Source: Psychroflexus gondwanensis ACAM 44
Lineage (GTDB): Bacteria; Bacteroidota; Bacteroidia; Flavobacteriales; Flavobacteriaceae
Length of the DNA stretch: 64,000 nucleotides
Direction: 5' to 3'
Assembly: GCF_000355905.1 (NCBI RefSeq)
Contig: NZ_APLF01000004.1
Span: forward strand, 248,001 to 312,000
Shown here one piece after another: positions 10,186 to 19,860 of this stretch (positions are counted from its first letter, which is position 1; every line of letters starts with the position of its first letter). Position numbers and translations under genes: made by a program. The notes under the pieces are model-generated. The model was given only the letters and a program-made list of their open reading frames with translations. It did no database searches and was not told where the DNA came from.

Positions 10186-10487
10186 TAGAATCGACGTTTG
10201 ATGGGACCTATAGCATCTTCAACTTCATCTTTCAATTTTGATGTTTTGGACTCCAAAGTCTTGGTATGTTCTTCTACATCTTTTTTGATGTCGAAGTCTA
10301 AATTGTGTTCCTTTTTTTGCTTGGTGATTTCAGTCTTAATCTCATCCGTTGCATGTCTGAAGGACTTCATCGTTTTACCAAAAAACCTAGCCATTTCAGG
10401 GATTTTATCCGCACCAAAAACCATTATCAAAATAAATAAGATAAAAGCTATTTCTCCGCCACTAATAAATAAAGGTAATTGAATCAT
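10185..10487 (-). CDS. tatA: Sec-independent translocase TatA/TatB-type subunit
   Basis: This 100-aa subunit of the twin-arginine translocase has a short N-terminal transmembrane helix (about 8-22) and the FGADKIPEMARFFGK hinge and amphipathic helix. A charged, coiled-coil-prone tail follows. Bacteroidota usually have a TatA-like subunit not cleanly split into A and B types; length and sequence fit either. tatC is not in the window. It overlaps the PAP2 gene by one base. Confidence 0.88.
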   Translation of the reverse strand: MIQLPLFISGGEIAFILFILIMVFGADKIPEMARFFGKTMKSFRHATDEIKTEITKQKKEHNLDFDIKKDVEEHTKTLESKTSKLKDEVEDAIGPIKRRF

Positions 10488-10552
10488 ACTGCAAATATAC
10501 TGGTAACCAATTGAACAAAGAAATATTAAAATTTAAATCTTAGATAAAGATT

Positions 10553-11467
10553 TTAAAAAATCGACAATCCTGTAAGTGTAGTCAAGTCTTCCAATACCTT
10601 CATCCCTAGTGCAGAATTTCCTTTGTCATTGAGCATAGGGCTCCAAACTGTTACCGAATAATGTTGAGGATGAACGGCAACAATACCACCTCCTACTCCA
10701 CTTTTTCCCGGTAAGCCTACTCGATAACTAAATTCTCCTGCTTCATCGTAAAACCCGCAGGTCTGCATAATGGCGTTAATACGCTTCACACTTTGAGGAT
10801 CTATCACTTGCTCCTGACTTCTAAAATGTTTGCCTTCATTGGCATAAAGCATAAAGGCTTTTGAAAGCTGGTCGCAAGTCATCGCTAAAGAGCACTGGTA
10901 AAAATAGAAATCCAGTATATCTTCGGTGTCGTTAGTAATATTTCCAAGGGATTTCATGTAATTGACCAAAGCCTTGTTTCGGTACCCATGTTTTTTTTCA
11001 CTTCTGGCAACAGACTCATCGAAGTGAATGTCCTCACTGCCGCAAAGTTTTCTTACGAATTTTAAAAGGTCTTTTTTTGGATTATCGAGAACAGTTAACA
11101 AAGCATCCGCAACCACTATAGATCCTGCATTTATAAAAGGATTACGAGGGATACCTTTTTCTCTTTCCAATTCTGTAAGTGAATTAAAAGCTGTTCCTGA
11201 AGGTTCAACGTTCACCCTTTTCCAAAGCTCCTTCCCCAGCAGTTCTTTAGCTATTGTTAAAGTGAAGACTTTTGAAATACTTTGAATGGAAAATTTTTCT
11301 TGGCTATCTCCAAACTCATAGGATGAGCCATCGTGAGCGTAGAGATAAATCCCGAATTTCAGAGGATCAACCTTAGACAATTCTGGTATATAACTAGCTA
11401 CATTCCCCATAGCTGTATCGGGAATAAAATCCTTCTGAAGTCGGTCTAAAATAGCTTGATAATCCAT
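10553..11467 (-). CDS. glsA: Glutaminase
   Basis: This enzyme hydrolyses L-glutamine to glutamate and ammonia (serine-dependent beta-lactamase-like fold). At 304 aa it has normal length. The catalytic SxxK motif is within FSIQSISKVFTL (about 60-71). FNSLTELEREKGIPRNPFINAGSIVV and GKSGVGGGIVAVHP are family signatures. The ATG lies one base after the pepE stop, so both are probably co-transcribed. Confidence 0.95.
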   Translation of the reverse strand: MDYQAILDRLQKDFIPDTAMGNVASYIPELSKVDPLKFGIYLYAHDGSSYEFGDSQEKFSIQSISKVFTLTIAKELLGKELWKRVNVEPSGTAFNSLTELEREKGIPRNPFINAGSIVVADALLTVLDNPKKDLLKFVRKLCGSEDIHFDESVARSEKKHGYRNKALVNYMKSLGNITNDTEDILDFYFYQCSLAMTCDQLSKAFMLYANEGKHFRSQEQVIDPQSVKRINAIMQTCGFYDEAGEFSYRVGLPGKSGVGGGIVAVHPQHYSVTVWSPMLNDKGNSALGMKVLEDLTTLTGLSIF

Positions 11468-12169
11468 CTAATTGAAATTTAAAATAGCATTGGAATCTAT
11501 TTCGTAAGGGGGTTGGCCAGGTTCAAAAATACGAGCAGGAAGGCCACCTTCCAATGTAATTTTGGCATCTGCTACTTTTAACCAACTCCCTTCACGCAAA
11601 CCTACAACTATTACAGAATTTAAATTTTGAAATTCCTTAATTCTAATTTCACGTGTTTCCCCTTTATGGGTCGAGTTTGAGTCGGTATCCATATAATGTG
11701 GATTAATATTAAAATCAAAGAGGCCTAAAGTTTTAAATGAAGGAGGGTAAACAATAGGCATATCGTTGGTCGTTTGCATAGTGAGCCCACAAATATTACT
11801 GCCAGCACTCGTTCCTAAATAGCTAGCACCAGCATCAATAGCAGTTCTCAAAACGTTCATCAATCCAAGTTCATGTAACTGTTTTACAAGTAAAAATGTA
11901 TTTCCACCTCCAACAAAAATAGCTTCAGCAGACGCAATAGCTTTTATGGGGTCTTCAAATTCGTGTAAACCTCTTACATCTTTCCCACAAGGCTTTAGGC
12001 CCTCTTTAGCCTTTTCAGTGTATTCATCGTGAGAAATGCCTCCTAGTCTGGCAAAAGGTATAAATAAAACGTCTTGAACATCGGCAAAATGAGTTTCAAG
12101 GCTTGGTAATAAATACTCTAAATAAGAGCTACCGTGAATAGTGGATGTACTTGCTATGATTGCTTGCAT
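11468..12169 (-). CDS. pepE: Dipeptidase E (alpha-aspartyl dipeptidase, S51)
   Basis: This cytoplasmic serine peptidase is specific for N-terminal Asp-X dipeptides (233 aa). The nucleophile elbow is GTSAGSN at about 118-124. Other catalytic-region matches are FVGGGNTFLLVK and NPHYMDTDSNSTHKGETR, which carries the conserved His. It lies directly upstream of glsA on the same strand. Both release or use acidic amino acids, so a shared role in amino-acid recycling is plausible. Confidence 0.92.
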   Translation of the reverse strand: MQAIIASTSTIHGSSYLEYLLPSLETHFADVQDVLFIPFARLGGISHDEYTEKAKEGLKPCGKDVRGLHEFEDPIKAIASAEAIFVGGGNTFLLVKQLHELGLMNVLRTAIDAGASYLGTSAGSNICGLTMQTTNDMPIVYPPSFKTLGLFDFNINPHYMDTDSNSTHKGETREIRIKEFQNLNSVIVVGLREGSWLKVADAKITLEGGLPARIFEPGQPPYEIDSNAILNFN

Positions 12170-12258
12170 ATGCTTTCAACAAATAATGTGTAGTAAACCG
12201 AGTTAACAAAAAAATAGTAGCAAAATTAGGATTGTGTATCTGATTTTTTAAGTAGATT

Positions 12259-13059
12259 GTGAAAAAATATCACATGAAACTAATCTTTACTAGCCTTTGT
12301 CTCGTTTTCATTCAAGTTTTAACTGCACAAATTAGTGATCGCGTTTATGTTGCAGGAGAAATTATAGTCCCGGTTGATGGAGAGGCTTCACAAATTGAAA
12401 TCATTAATCAAAATACAGATAAAGGGACGGTTACCAATCAATACGGTCAATTTGGGATTTTAGTGAGGATAGGAGATCGTTTAAGATTTGAAGCCATTCA
12501 ATATCAAAATTTTACGGTGGTTATAGATGAAAATATCATCAAAAAAAAGAAGTTGACCATCAAAATCAATGATGAGGTCAACACCTTAGATGAAGTGATA
12601 GTATCGCCTTATGATCTGGAAGGCAATATTGAGGTGGACGCCAGGAAAGTAAATACAACTTACTATAAAGCCCCTGGTGATGGTTCAAAATCAATTTTGA
12701 ACGATTTTGATGGAACCCAGCCCAATATAAGAACTCAGACTATAAATGAAAGTCTTAATACCGAACAACAATTTATTAAAAACGGGTTGAATATCGCTAA
12801 TATTTTCAGAACAATTTTAGCATCAAAAGAAGTTACTGAAGACCATAGGTTACCAGAAAATGTAGATGTTATGGTGAGGAAGATGTATAAAGATTCCTTT
12901 TTTAAGGAAAATCTTAATATCGATGAAGATAAAATCAACCAGTTTATTTTCTACGTCGAAGACAAAGGCCTAACTAAGAATATGTTAAAAAAAGGTAACG
13001 AATTGGACTTGATCGGGTTTTTGATTCAGAAATCTAAAGAATTTAAATCTGAAGACTAA
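12259..13059 (+). CDS. Secreted carboxypeptidase-regulatory-like (CarbopepD_reg) domain protein
   Basis: This 266-aa exported protein has a signal peptide ending near LTAQ, then a beta-sandwich resembling CarboxypepD_reg_2 (about 25-110; VYVAGEIIVPVDGEASQ, then NTLDEVIVSPYDLEGN). A charged C-terminal part is unlike known domains. The start is GTG at 12259; an ATG at 12274 (MKLIFTS) is the alternative and also gives a signal peptide. It is first of three small genes ahead of the M1 peptidase. No enzymatic motif was seen. Confidence 0.75.
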   Translation: MKKYHMKLIFTSLCLVFIQVLTAQISDRVYVAGEIIVPVDGEASQIEIINQNTDKGTVTNQYGQFGILVRIGDRLRFEAIQYQNFTVVIDENIIKKKKLTIKINDEVNTLDEVIVSPYDLEGNIEVDARKVNTTYYKAPGDGSKSILNDFDGTQPNIRTQTINESLNTEQQFIKNGLNIANIFRTILASKEVTEDHRLPENVDVMVRKMYKDSFFKENLNIDEDKINQFIFYVEDKGLTKNMLKKGNELDLIGFLIQKSKEFKSED

Positions 13060-13060
13060 T

Positions 13061-13816
13061 TTGAAAGCCTACTTCTACCTCCTTTTCATCTTACCCCTAC
13101 TCAGCTTTGGGCAGGAAAAATTTATAAAGGGTCAGATTTATGCAGATTCTTTGGAGACTTACCAAGTTAACATCATCAATATCACTCAGGAAATTGGCCA
13201 AGTGTCCACTAAAGAGGGGAAATATAACATTAGGGCTCAAATAGGCGATTCCATATTATTTACCTCTCTTCAACATAAAACCTACACCATAAAGGTTGAA
13301 GACAGCAATTTGAGAACTAACACTTCCATTTTCCTGGAGATGCAGGTGAACGAATTGGAAGAGGTCACTATTTTACAATATGACCTTACCGGTGACTTAA
13401 GCAAAGACATTAAACAAGTAAAAACTGACTTTATTGACCAGCGGCAGTTTGGTTTTAGAGTCCCTCGAAAATTACCTAAAGTAGAACGAGAATTACGCGC
13501 TGCTTATTCGAGTTCTGGAGGTGTCCCTCTAGACTTTATTATTATGTCGCTTAATGGAGAAATGAAAAAACTAAAGCAACGCATAGACATTGCTAATCTT
13601 AAAACTGATAAAAATAGAATCTTAAGAATTGTCCCGTCTAGTTTGATAACCGCCGACTTAAATATTCCTGAAATTTATATTGAAGACTTCGCCTACTATT
13701 GTGCGGAGGATAAGCGTACAGTTTCTATCATGGATAAAGGAGATCCATTAGCCTTAATCGATGAATTAAAGCTAAAAGCAATTGCTTATATTGCGCTCAA
13801 AAATTTTGAAGAATGA
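13061..13816 (+). CDS. Secreted CarbopepD_reg-like protein, paralogue of the preceding gene
   Basis: This 251-aa protein begins with a signal peptide ending near LLSFGQ. It repeats the layout of the previous gene: KGQIYADSLETYQVNIIN, then the NELEEVTILQYDLTGDLSKD linker and a charged tail. The shared order and the matching NTLDEVIVSPYDLEGN / NELEEVTILQYDLTGD segments point to tandem duplication with divergence. The start is TTG at 13061, one base after the previous stop. Function is unknown; an envelope or periplasmic location is expected. Confidence 0.72.
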   Translation: MKAYFYLLFILPLLSFGQEKFIKGQIYADSLETYQVNIINITQEIGQVSTKEGKYNIRAQIGDSILFTSLQHKTYTIKVEDSNLRTNTSIFLEMQVNELEEVTILQYDLTGDLSKDIKQVKTDFIDQRQFGFRVPRKLPKVERELRAAYSSSGGVPLDFIIMSLNGEMKKLKQRIDIANLKTDKNRILRIVPSSLITADLNIPEIYIEDFAYYCAEDKRTVSIMDKGDPLALIDELKLKAIAYIALKNFEE

Positions 13817-14307
13817 AAGTGTTATTGACTTTTTTCATTTGGTTTTCTATCTCAACAACTACAGAGGTGCATGAATTCTACCTTAGCGTTACCGATATAA
13901 ATTATGTTGCTGAAAAACAAAATCTTCAAATTATATCTAGAGTATTTACAGATGATTTTGAAGATGTTCTCAATAAACGATATCAAAAAGATTTTAAACT
14001 TATTCCCTCTTTAGAAGTCAAAGAAACTGAAGTCTACATTGAAAGATATATCAATGATAAACTTTTTATAGAATCTAAGGGTGATATTTTGACCCTTAAG
14101 TATTTAGGAAAGAAATACGAGGATGACATGGTTTATTTATATATTGAAATTGAAAATATAGATAAGCTTAACTCCATAACTATTGAAAATTTAATTTTGA
14201 CAGATTTGTTTGAGGAGCAAAAAAATATGATTCATTTCAAATCTGGAGAGTTTAAAAAAAGTTTTATTTTAGAAAAAAAACTCTCAAAACGAACGATAAC
14301 ATTTTAA
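13813..14307 (+). CDS. DUF6702-like envelope protein
   Basis: This 164-aa protein starts with a short hydrophobic segment and then EVHEFYLSVTDINYVAEKQ and ISRVFTDDFEDVL. This is the pattern of the uncharacterised flavobacterial DUF6702 family, often encoded next to M1 peptidases. The ATG overlaps the stop of the upstream gene (ATGA), indicating an operon. No catalytic motif was seen. Family assignment is from memory of the pattern, function unknown. Confidence 0.65.
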   Translation: MKVLLTFFIWFSISTTTEVHEFYLSVTDINYVAEKQNLQIISRVFTDDFEDVLNKRYQKDFKLIPSLEVKETEVYIERYINDKLFIESKGDILTLKYLGKKYEDDMVYLYIEIENIDKLNSITIENLILTDLFEEQKNMIHFKSGEFKKSFILEKKLSKRTITF

Positions 14308-14343
14308 CCCTAGTTTAATTTAAGTATAATAATACAGTACATT

Positions 14344-16668
14344 ATGAATAGAATTAAATATGCATCGCTTTTTTTAGCGGTTTTATCCATCACCTTTTCA
14401 GGCTTTTCTCAAGAAGAAAAAGTGGAAGAAAAACAAGAAGGACATACCAACCAGAACAAATTCAGACAACTTTACGATGAATTTGCAACGCCAAATGTCT
14501 ATAGAACGGCTTCTGGTGCTCCAGGTCATCAGTATTATCAAAATACTGCAGATTATGAGATGGACATTACCTTAGATGATGAGAATACTATGCTCTACGG
14601 AAAGGAGACCATTACTTATACCAACAATTCTCCTGATGCCTTAGAGTATTTATGGGTCATGTTAGACCAAAACATAAGAGCTAAAGACAGCCCAGCTAAA
14701 GAGCGTAACAGTAGTGAATTTGCTCCTGTAACTCCTGCGCCAAGCTTTGTGAACTCTCACATGAAAGCAGATTTTGATGGTGGGTTTAATATCAAAAAAG
14801 TTCATAAGGATGGCCAACCTCTTCCTCATACCATTAATTTTACGATGATGAGAGTAGAAATGCCAGAACCACTTATGCCAGGTAAATCTTTTGAATTTTC
14901 AATAGAGTGGGATTATTTAATTAATAACCACACGATAAACAGTGGACGTTCTGGATACGAATATTTTGAAGAAGACGATAACAGAGCTTATGTTATAGCT
15001 CAATTTTTCCCAAGAATGGCCGTATACAATGACAAAGAAGGGTGGCAAAACTACCAATTTTGGGGAAGTGGAGAATTTGCTTTACCATTTGGTAATTATG
15101 AGGTAAATATAACTGTTCCAGAAGATCACATATTGGATGGTACCGGAAAACTTCAGAATAGAAAAGAAGTATTTAGCAAAACTATGCTGGATCGATATGA
15201 ACAAGCAAAAACCTCTTTCGACAAACCTGTTGTTATTGTTACAGAAGAAGAAGCCGTTGCTAACGAAAAAATGAATGCCACTGAAACTAAAACTTGGGAG
15301 TTTAAAGCCGAAATGGTAAGAGACTTTGGTTTTGCTACCTCAAGAAAATTTATTTGGGACATGATGGCTGTTAAGGTTGGCGATAAAGATGTTATGGCTG
15401 TTTCCCTTTACCCTAAAGAAGGGAATCCCTTATGGGAAGAATGGTCGACTCGCGCAGTAGCTAGTACATTGGAAACCTACAGCAACTATACCTTTGAGTA
15501 TCCTTATCACAAAGCAATTTCTGTTCATGCGAAAAGCCAAGGAATGGAATATCCAATGATTTGTTGGAACTACGGGAGACCCGATGAAAATGGGTTTATC
15601 TCAGATCGTACGAAATTCGGAATGGTAAGTGTGATTATTCATGAAATTGGACACAACTTTTTTCCTATGATCGTCAACAGTGACGAAAGACAATGGGGAT
15701 GGATGGATGAAGGTCTTAACACTTTTATGCAGTATTTATCTGAGCAAGAATTTGCAAAAACCTACCCTGCTATATTATCTGGAAACGAAGAAATTTACGA
15801 AAAATACCCATCAAGACGTGGTGAGCCTTCTAAAATGGTTAATTACATGAAAGGAAATCAAGAGTATATCTCTCCAATCATGACCAATCCAGAACAAGTG
15901 TACCAATTAGGAAATAATGCATACGGGAAACCAGCAACAGCTCTTAATATTTTGAGAGAGACCGTTATGGGTCATGAGCTTTTCGATTATTCTTTTAAAA
16001 CTTTTGCACAACGTTGGATGTTTAAACATCCAACTCCAGAGGACTTTTTCAGAACTATGGAAGATGCTTCTGCCGTTGACTTAGATTGGTATTGGAGAGG
16101 ATGGTTTTACACTACAGATTATGTAGATATTGGCATCGATGATGTTAAAAACTACTTTATTACAAGCAATCCTACTACAGAAGGTAAAGCTTTACTAAGT
16201 AGATATGGTATAGATGATCCAGCAAATGATTCAAGAACTAAAGATGCGGTTTATCTGTTGACAGAAGATAGTGAGGATTTTGAAGCAGCTATGAAAAATG
16301 GGGATCCTTTAGATCAAGCTCCAAAATTAAGAGAATACCTTATGGATAACTTCACCCAACAAGAGATTGATGTGATGAAGCAGCCTAAGCATATTTATGA
16401 AGTGACTTTCAATAAACCAGGTGGCTTAGTGATGCCGATTATTGTAGAATTTCAATATGCCGATGGAACTTCAGAAGTTATTAAATATCCTGTTCAAGTC
16501 TGGAGAAAAAACGACTCTGAAGTGAAAAAAGCTATTTTTTCTGAAAAGGAAATCGTAAAAATGACTGTTGATCCAAATGCAGAAACGGCAGATGTAGACA
16601 CTACTAATAATGTTTGGCCAAGAGAAAATACAAGTAGCGAATTTGAATCCTTTAAAGAAGAAAATTAA
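14344..16668 (+). CDS. M1 family metallopeptidase
   Basis: This 774-aa exported zinc aminopeptidase-like enzyme has a signal peptide ending at FSGFSQ. An N-terminal beta-saddle domain is followed by the thermolysin-like domain with zinc motif HEIGHNFFP and the downstream Glu in WGWMDEGLN (HExxH-x18-E spacing). It lacks an obvious T9SS sorting domain. Substrates are likely peptides in the periplasm. It lies 36 bp after the DUF6702-like gene, so probably the last gene of that operon. A terminator hairpin follows. Confidence 0.9.
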   Translation: MNRIKYASLFLAVLSITFSGFSQEEKVEEKQEGHTNQNKFRQLYDEFATPNVYRTASGAPGHQYYQNTADYEMDITLDDENTMLYGKETITYTNNSPDALEYLWVMLDQNIRAKDSPAKERNSSEFAPVTPAPSFVNSHMKADFDGGFNIKKVHKDGQPLPHTINFTMMRVEMPEPLMPGKSFEFSIEWDYLINNHTINSGRSGYEYFEEDDNRAYVIAQFFPRMAVYNDKEGWQNYQFWGSGEFALPFGNYEVNITVPEDHILDGTGKLQNRKEVFSKTMLDRYEQAKTSFDKPVVIVTEEEAVANEKMNATETKTWEFKAEMVRDFGFATSRKFIWDMMAVKVGDKDVMAVSLYPKEGNPLWEEWSTRAVASTLETYSNYTFEYPYHKAISVHAKSQGMEYPMICWNYGRPDENGFISDRTKFGMVSVIIHEIGHNFFPMIVNSDERQWGWMDEGLNTFMQYLSEQEFAKTYPAILSGNEEIYEKYPSRRGEPSKMVNYMKGNQEYISPIMTNPEQVYQLGNNAYGKPATALNILRETVMGHELFDYSFKTFAQRWMFKHPTPEDFFRTMEDASAVDLDWYWRGWFYTTDYVDIGIDDVKNYFITSNPTTEGKALLSRYGIDDPANDSRTKDAVYLLTEDSEDFEAAMKNGDPLDQAPKLREYLMDNFTQQEIDVMKQPKHIYEVTFNKPGGLVMPIIVEFQYADGTSEVIKYPVQVWRKNDSEVKKAIFSEKEIVKMTVDPNAETADVDTTNNVWPRENTSSEFESFKEEN

Positions 16669-16690
16669 TAAAAGATAAGTAGATAGATTT

Positions 16691-16719
16691 AAACGTCGAT
16701 GAATTTTCATCGGCGTTTT
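16691..16719. terminator. Bidirectional Rho-independent terminator
   Basis: A 13-bp stem (arms 16691-16703 and 16706-16718, one G-U pair) has a TT loop, flanked by A- and T-runs. It sits between the converging M1 peptidase and lipid kinase genes, so it can serve both. Confidence 0.75.
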
Positions 16720-17589
16720 CTATTTGATAAATTTCAAAGCTTTAGGTAAAACATCAATTTGAATCTTATCGAATTGATCAATAATTTCACCATCAATTTG
16801 AAGTAAATTGGGCTCAAGAAGTTTTATTTGAGCGGACTTGGCTTGAATGGTTTCAAAATTTTGAATTTCATAGTCCTCATTAAATTTCGAATAGGTAGCT
16901 TTAATGAGGTCTGAAAAGTCAACCGCCTTTATGATAACCAATTCAAACAAACCATCATTCATCTTACCAATGGTATTCAAGGGAATACCAGTCCCAAACT
17001 TTCTACCATTACAGATGGCAAGCATGACTCCTTTTCGTTCGTAGGTATTTTTCTCGGTTTCAATTTCAAATTTGAAACCCTTAAGGTTATTAAATTCAGA
17101 CCAAAAATGCTTGGCGTAGGTCAAGAGACCACGACTTTTGTCTTTTTCATAATTCCAAACCAAATTTGCATTCGCACCAAGATCCCCGAGATGAAGCAGC
17201 AAATGCTTTTGATTCAACTGGAGCAAATCAACTTCAAAGTAGTTTTCTGAAGCTAAATAGTTTTCGAAGAGCTGCTTAGGAGAGTCAATTAAGTCAAATT
17301 CTTCAGCCATTCCATTAGCTGAACCCATAGGTATAAAACCAATTAGCGAACTTTCGGATCTAAAAACATCCAAAAACATATTTAAAGTTCCATCTCCTCC
17401 AACAACAATTACTTTATGAGGGCTTTTAGTCTTAATCAACTGCTCTACTTCCTTGAAATCAGCTTTCCCAGTTGTTTTATAAACGTGGCTGTCAAGTTTG
17501 TGTTGAGACATTAATCGCCCAGCAAATTCCAAAAAACTCGACTTATTTTTATCCCCAGAGATAGGGTTAACGATTAATAGAACATCCAT
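16720..17589 (-). CDS. YegS/DagK-like lipid kinase
   Basis: This 289-aa member of the diacylglycerol kinase catalytic-domain family has NPISGDKNK near the N-terminus. The nucleotide-binding VVGGDGTLNMF motif is at about 77-87, followed by GFIPMGSANGMAE. Relatives phosphorylate diacylglycerol or other lipids at the membrane. The gene starts 2 bp after the APP1-like phosphatase gene, which would carry out the reverse reaction on phosphatidate. Confidence 0.88.
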   Translation of the reverse strand: MDVLLIVNPISGDKNKSSFLEFAGRLMSQHKLDSHVYKTTGKADFKEVEQLIKTKSPHKVIVVGGDGTLNMFLDVFRSESSLIGFIPMGSANGMAEEFDLIDSPKQLFENYLASENYFEVDLLQLNQKHLLLHLGDLGANANLVWNYEKDKSRGLLTYAKHFWSEFNNLKGFKFEIETEKNTYERKGVMLAICNGRKFGTGIPLNTIGKMNDGLFELVIIKAVDFSDLIKATYSKFNEDYEIQNFETIQAKSAQIKLLEPNLLQIDGEIIDQFDKIQIDVLPKALKFIK

Positions 17590-17591
17590 GT

Positions 17592-18521
17592 TTACAAATT
17601 GAGTAATAGCTTAAGGCTTTCGATTTCAAGATCTATATCATCCTCGTCTTGAAAGTAAGTACAAGGCACTCCTGTTTGCTTTAAAGCTTCCCATTTTTTG
17701 GTCTGAACATCATCTACGGAAAAACCGGTTTGTCTTATAAATACCTTTGAAATCTGAGGCCTAAATGTATGCACAATTTGAGTATAAATGTCGATATCCT
17801 TTTGGGTATCATCTCCAATTAATATAAAGGTCTTATCTGGTAAATTGGTAAGCAACTGATGCAGAAATTGAAGTTTATGATTTCCTTTTTTAGGCTTAAA
17901 TAAAGATTTGAATTTTAGATAGGGAGTCAAAAATAAAGCCCCGTTTGGAATTTCATTGAATCTGAAAATCGAGGTAATCAATCCAAATAAGTTGCTCTCA
18001 CTTTTAGAGAGGTAGGATATTCTGAATTGGTTCTCATCAAGAAAATCTAAAAGCGAATTACTAAATAAGACTTTTTTTCTTCGCTTGGGTCTTTTAAAAA
18101 GAATGGTGTAGATTCTTTTAAGAGCAGAGGCAGTGTGAGAATGTATCACGGTATCATCAATATCAGAAACCACCTCGATGGATGTTTCCAAATTTTTAAA
18201 ATACACAGGATGAAACTGCTGAATAGCTAGCTCATTATGGGTGTGGTCGTATAGTTTAAAATCACCCAGATTTTGGACAGGAAGTATTTCAAAAAAATAG
18301 CCTCGTTTTGAGGTCATAATTTCAAAAGATTTCGACTGAGTTTCGAGAGTGATGAATTTGCTTTTGTAAAGCTTTTTTTGATAGGATGTTATAACATTCC
18401 AAAAATTCCTCAAAATGGATTTAGGCTGTTTATCAATAGAGGTTTCATGCTTCAACACAGTTCCTGTAACGAGCATATTGTTTTTCATTTCAACAATAGT
18501 AAGGTGCCAGATAAATGCCAT
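17592..18521 (-). CDS. APP1-like phosphatidate phosphatase (DUF2183)
   Basis: This 309-aa protein has the APP1 catalytic domain with a HAD-type DxDxT signature, VVSDIDDTVIHSHTASA. Further motifs are LSKSESNLFG and FILIGDDTQKDIDIY. Yeast APP1 dephosphorylates phosphatidate to diacylglycerol; bacterial relatives are uncharacterised. No signal peptide is evident. The genes upstream (MFS) and downstream (lipid kinase) are within 2 bp, indicating one tightly packed transcript. Confidence 0.85.
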   Translation of the reverse strand: MAFIWHLTIVEMKNNMLVTGTVLKHETSIDKQPKSILRNFWNVITSYQKKLYKSKFITLETQSKSFEIMTSKRGYFFEILPVQNLGDFKLYDHTHNELAIQQFHPVYFKNLETSIEVVSDIDDTVIHSHTASALKRIYTILFKRPKRRKKVLFSNSLLDFLDENQFRISYLSKSESNLFGLITSIFRFNEIPNGALFLTPYLKFKSLFKPKKGNHKLQFLHQLLTNLPDKTFILIGDDTQKDIDIYTQIVHTFRPQISKVFIRQTGFSVDDVQTKKWEALKQTGVPCTYFQDEDDIDLEIESLKLLLNL

Positions 18522-18522
18522 T

Positions 18523-19857
18523 TTATCCCTTTTTAGTTTGAGCTTTCAATCTAAAGAGAAGAAAAATCCCTCCAATAAAAAACAAAATTAGAAAAAGTAT
18601 AGCATTTCTTATACTTCCGGTAATTTGAGCTATGAACCCATACAAAAACATCCCTATCACTATACCCACTTTTTCAGTCACTTCATAAAAACTAAAAAAG
18701 GAGGCGGTATCTTTTTCATCATCTGGAATATACTTTGAGAACGTAGATCTTGATAAAGACTGTATGGCTCCCATCACCAAGCCAACAAAAAAGGCAGTAA
18801 TATAAAACTGCATGGGCTGAGTAATAAAGAACGCATAGACACAAATCCCAATCCAAATGGTATTAATCCAAATTAGTAGGTTGATGTTTCCGTAGGATTC
18901 AGCAAGCCGAGAGGCAGCGTTAGCTCCTACTATAGCAACTAATTGGATTAGGAGTATACTCACAATAAGACCCGTAGTAGATTCTCCTTTTGGCCATTGG
19001 ATTTCCCCAACACCAAAGTAGGTTGCAATCAACATTATAGTTTGCACAGCCATACTATAAACAAAAAAGGCCTTTAAATAAGGTTCAACAGCATAAGAAG
19101 TCTTAATTTTAGAATAGGTGGTTTTTAATTCTCGGAAGCCATTCAGCAGTAAGTCTTTTGTTTTGATCTTCCCCTTACGATTGCCTTTTGGCAAGTATGC
19201 ATACGTATATTGGCTGAAAGCAATCCACCAAACCCCTGTCAAGATAAATGAAATTCGGGTAGGAAGCGATTCGCTGACGAATCCAAAGCTACTATGAAAT
19301 AAAATTAGAATTAAACAGCAAACCAAAAGAATAACGCTACCCATATACCCTAGAGTATACCCTTTTGCTGAAGCTCTATCTTGCTGGTCCTTTTGAGCAA
19401 TATCCGGCAAGTAAGAATTGTAAAAAACAATGCTTCCCCAAAAGCCTATGAGTCCAAAAAAGTAGCACAAAAGTCCAAACCATAAATTTTCTAGAGAAAA
19501 CCAAAATAATCCTATACAGGAAATTGCTCCTAGGTAATTGAAGAATTTCATGAAGTTTTTCTTATTCCCTATATAATCTGAAATCCCTCCCAGTAATGGG
19601 CTTATGATGGAGATCACAACAAAGGCTAAAGCCGTTACATAACTTATTAGGGCATCATTATTAAAATCAAAACCAAGAAAGTTAACGGTATCGCTAATCA
19701 CGAGACCTTCATCATCTTTTAGGATAGTAAGCGCCCCGTAATAAATTGGAAAAATGGCTGAGCTAATCACAAGAGGGTAAACCGAATTTGCCCAATCATA
19801 AAACGCCCAGGCGTTAATTAGTTTCTTATGGCCTTTAGGAAGCGTTTTCTGTCCCAA
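18523..19857 (-). CDS. UMF1-family MFS transporter
   Basis: This 444-aa protein has about 12 transmembrane helices. The N-terminal NAWAFYDWANSVYPLVI is the hallmark of the UMF1 (Atg22-like) branch of the major facilitator superfamily, whose eukaryotic relatives export amino acids from vacuoles. The loop sequence ISPLLGGISDYIGNKKNFM matches the MFS A-motif region. The substrate is unknown. It lies 3 bp after the M48 gene and 1 bp before the phosphatase gene. Confidence 0.9.
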   Translation of the reverse strand: MGQKTLPKGHKKLINAWAFYDWANSVYPLVISSAIFPIYYGALTILKDDEGLVISDTVNFLGFDFNNDALISYVTALAFVVISIISPLLGGISDYIGNKKNFMKFFNYLGAISCIGLFWFSLENLWFGLLCYFFGLIGFWGSIVFYNSYLPDIAQKDQQDRASAKGYTLGYMGSVILLVCCLILILFHSSFGFVSESLPTRISFILTGVWWIAFSQYTYAYLPKGNRKGKIKTKDLLLNGFRELKTTYSKIKTSYAVEPYLKAFFVYSMAVQTIMLIATYFGVGEIQWPKGESTTGLIVSILLIQLVAIVGANAASRLAESYGNINLLIWINTIWIGICVYAFFITQPMQFYITAFFVGLVMGAIQSLSRSTFSKYIPDDEKDTASFFSFYEVTEKVGIVIGMFLYGFIAQITGSIRNAILFLILFFIGGIFLLFRLKAQTKKG

Positions 19858-19860
19858 GAT

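Noticed and set aside
10198-10482. 94-codon open frame opposite tatA
   Set aside because: It mirrors the tatA reading frame and is rich in Ser/Phe/Leu, typical of antisense frames.
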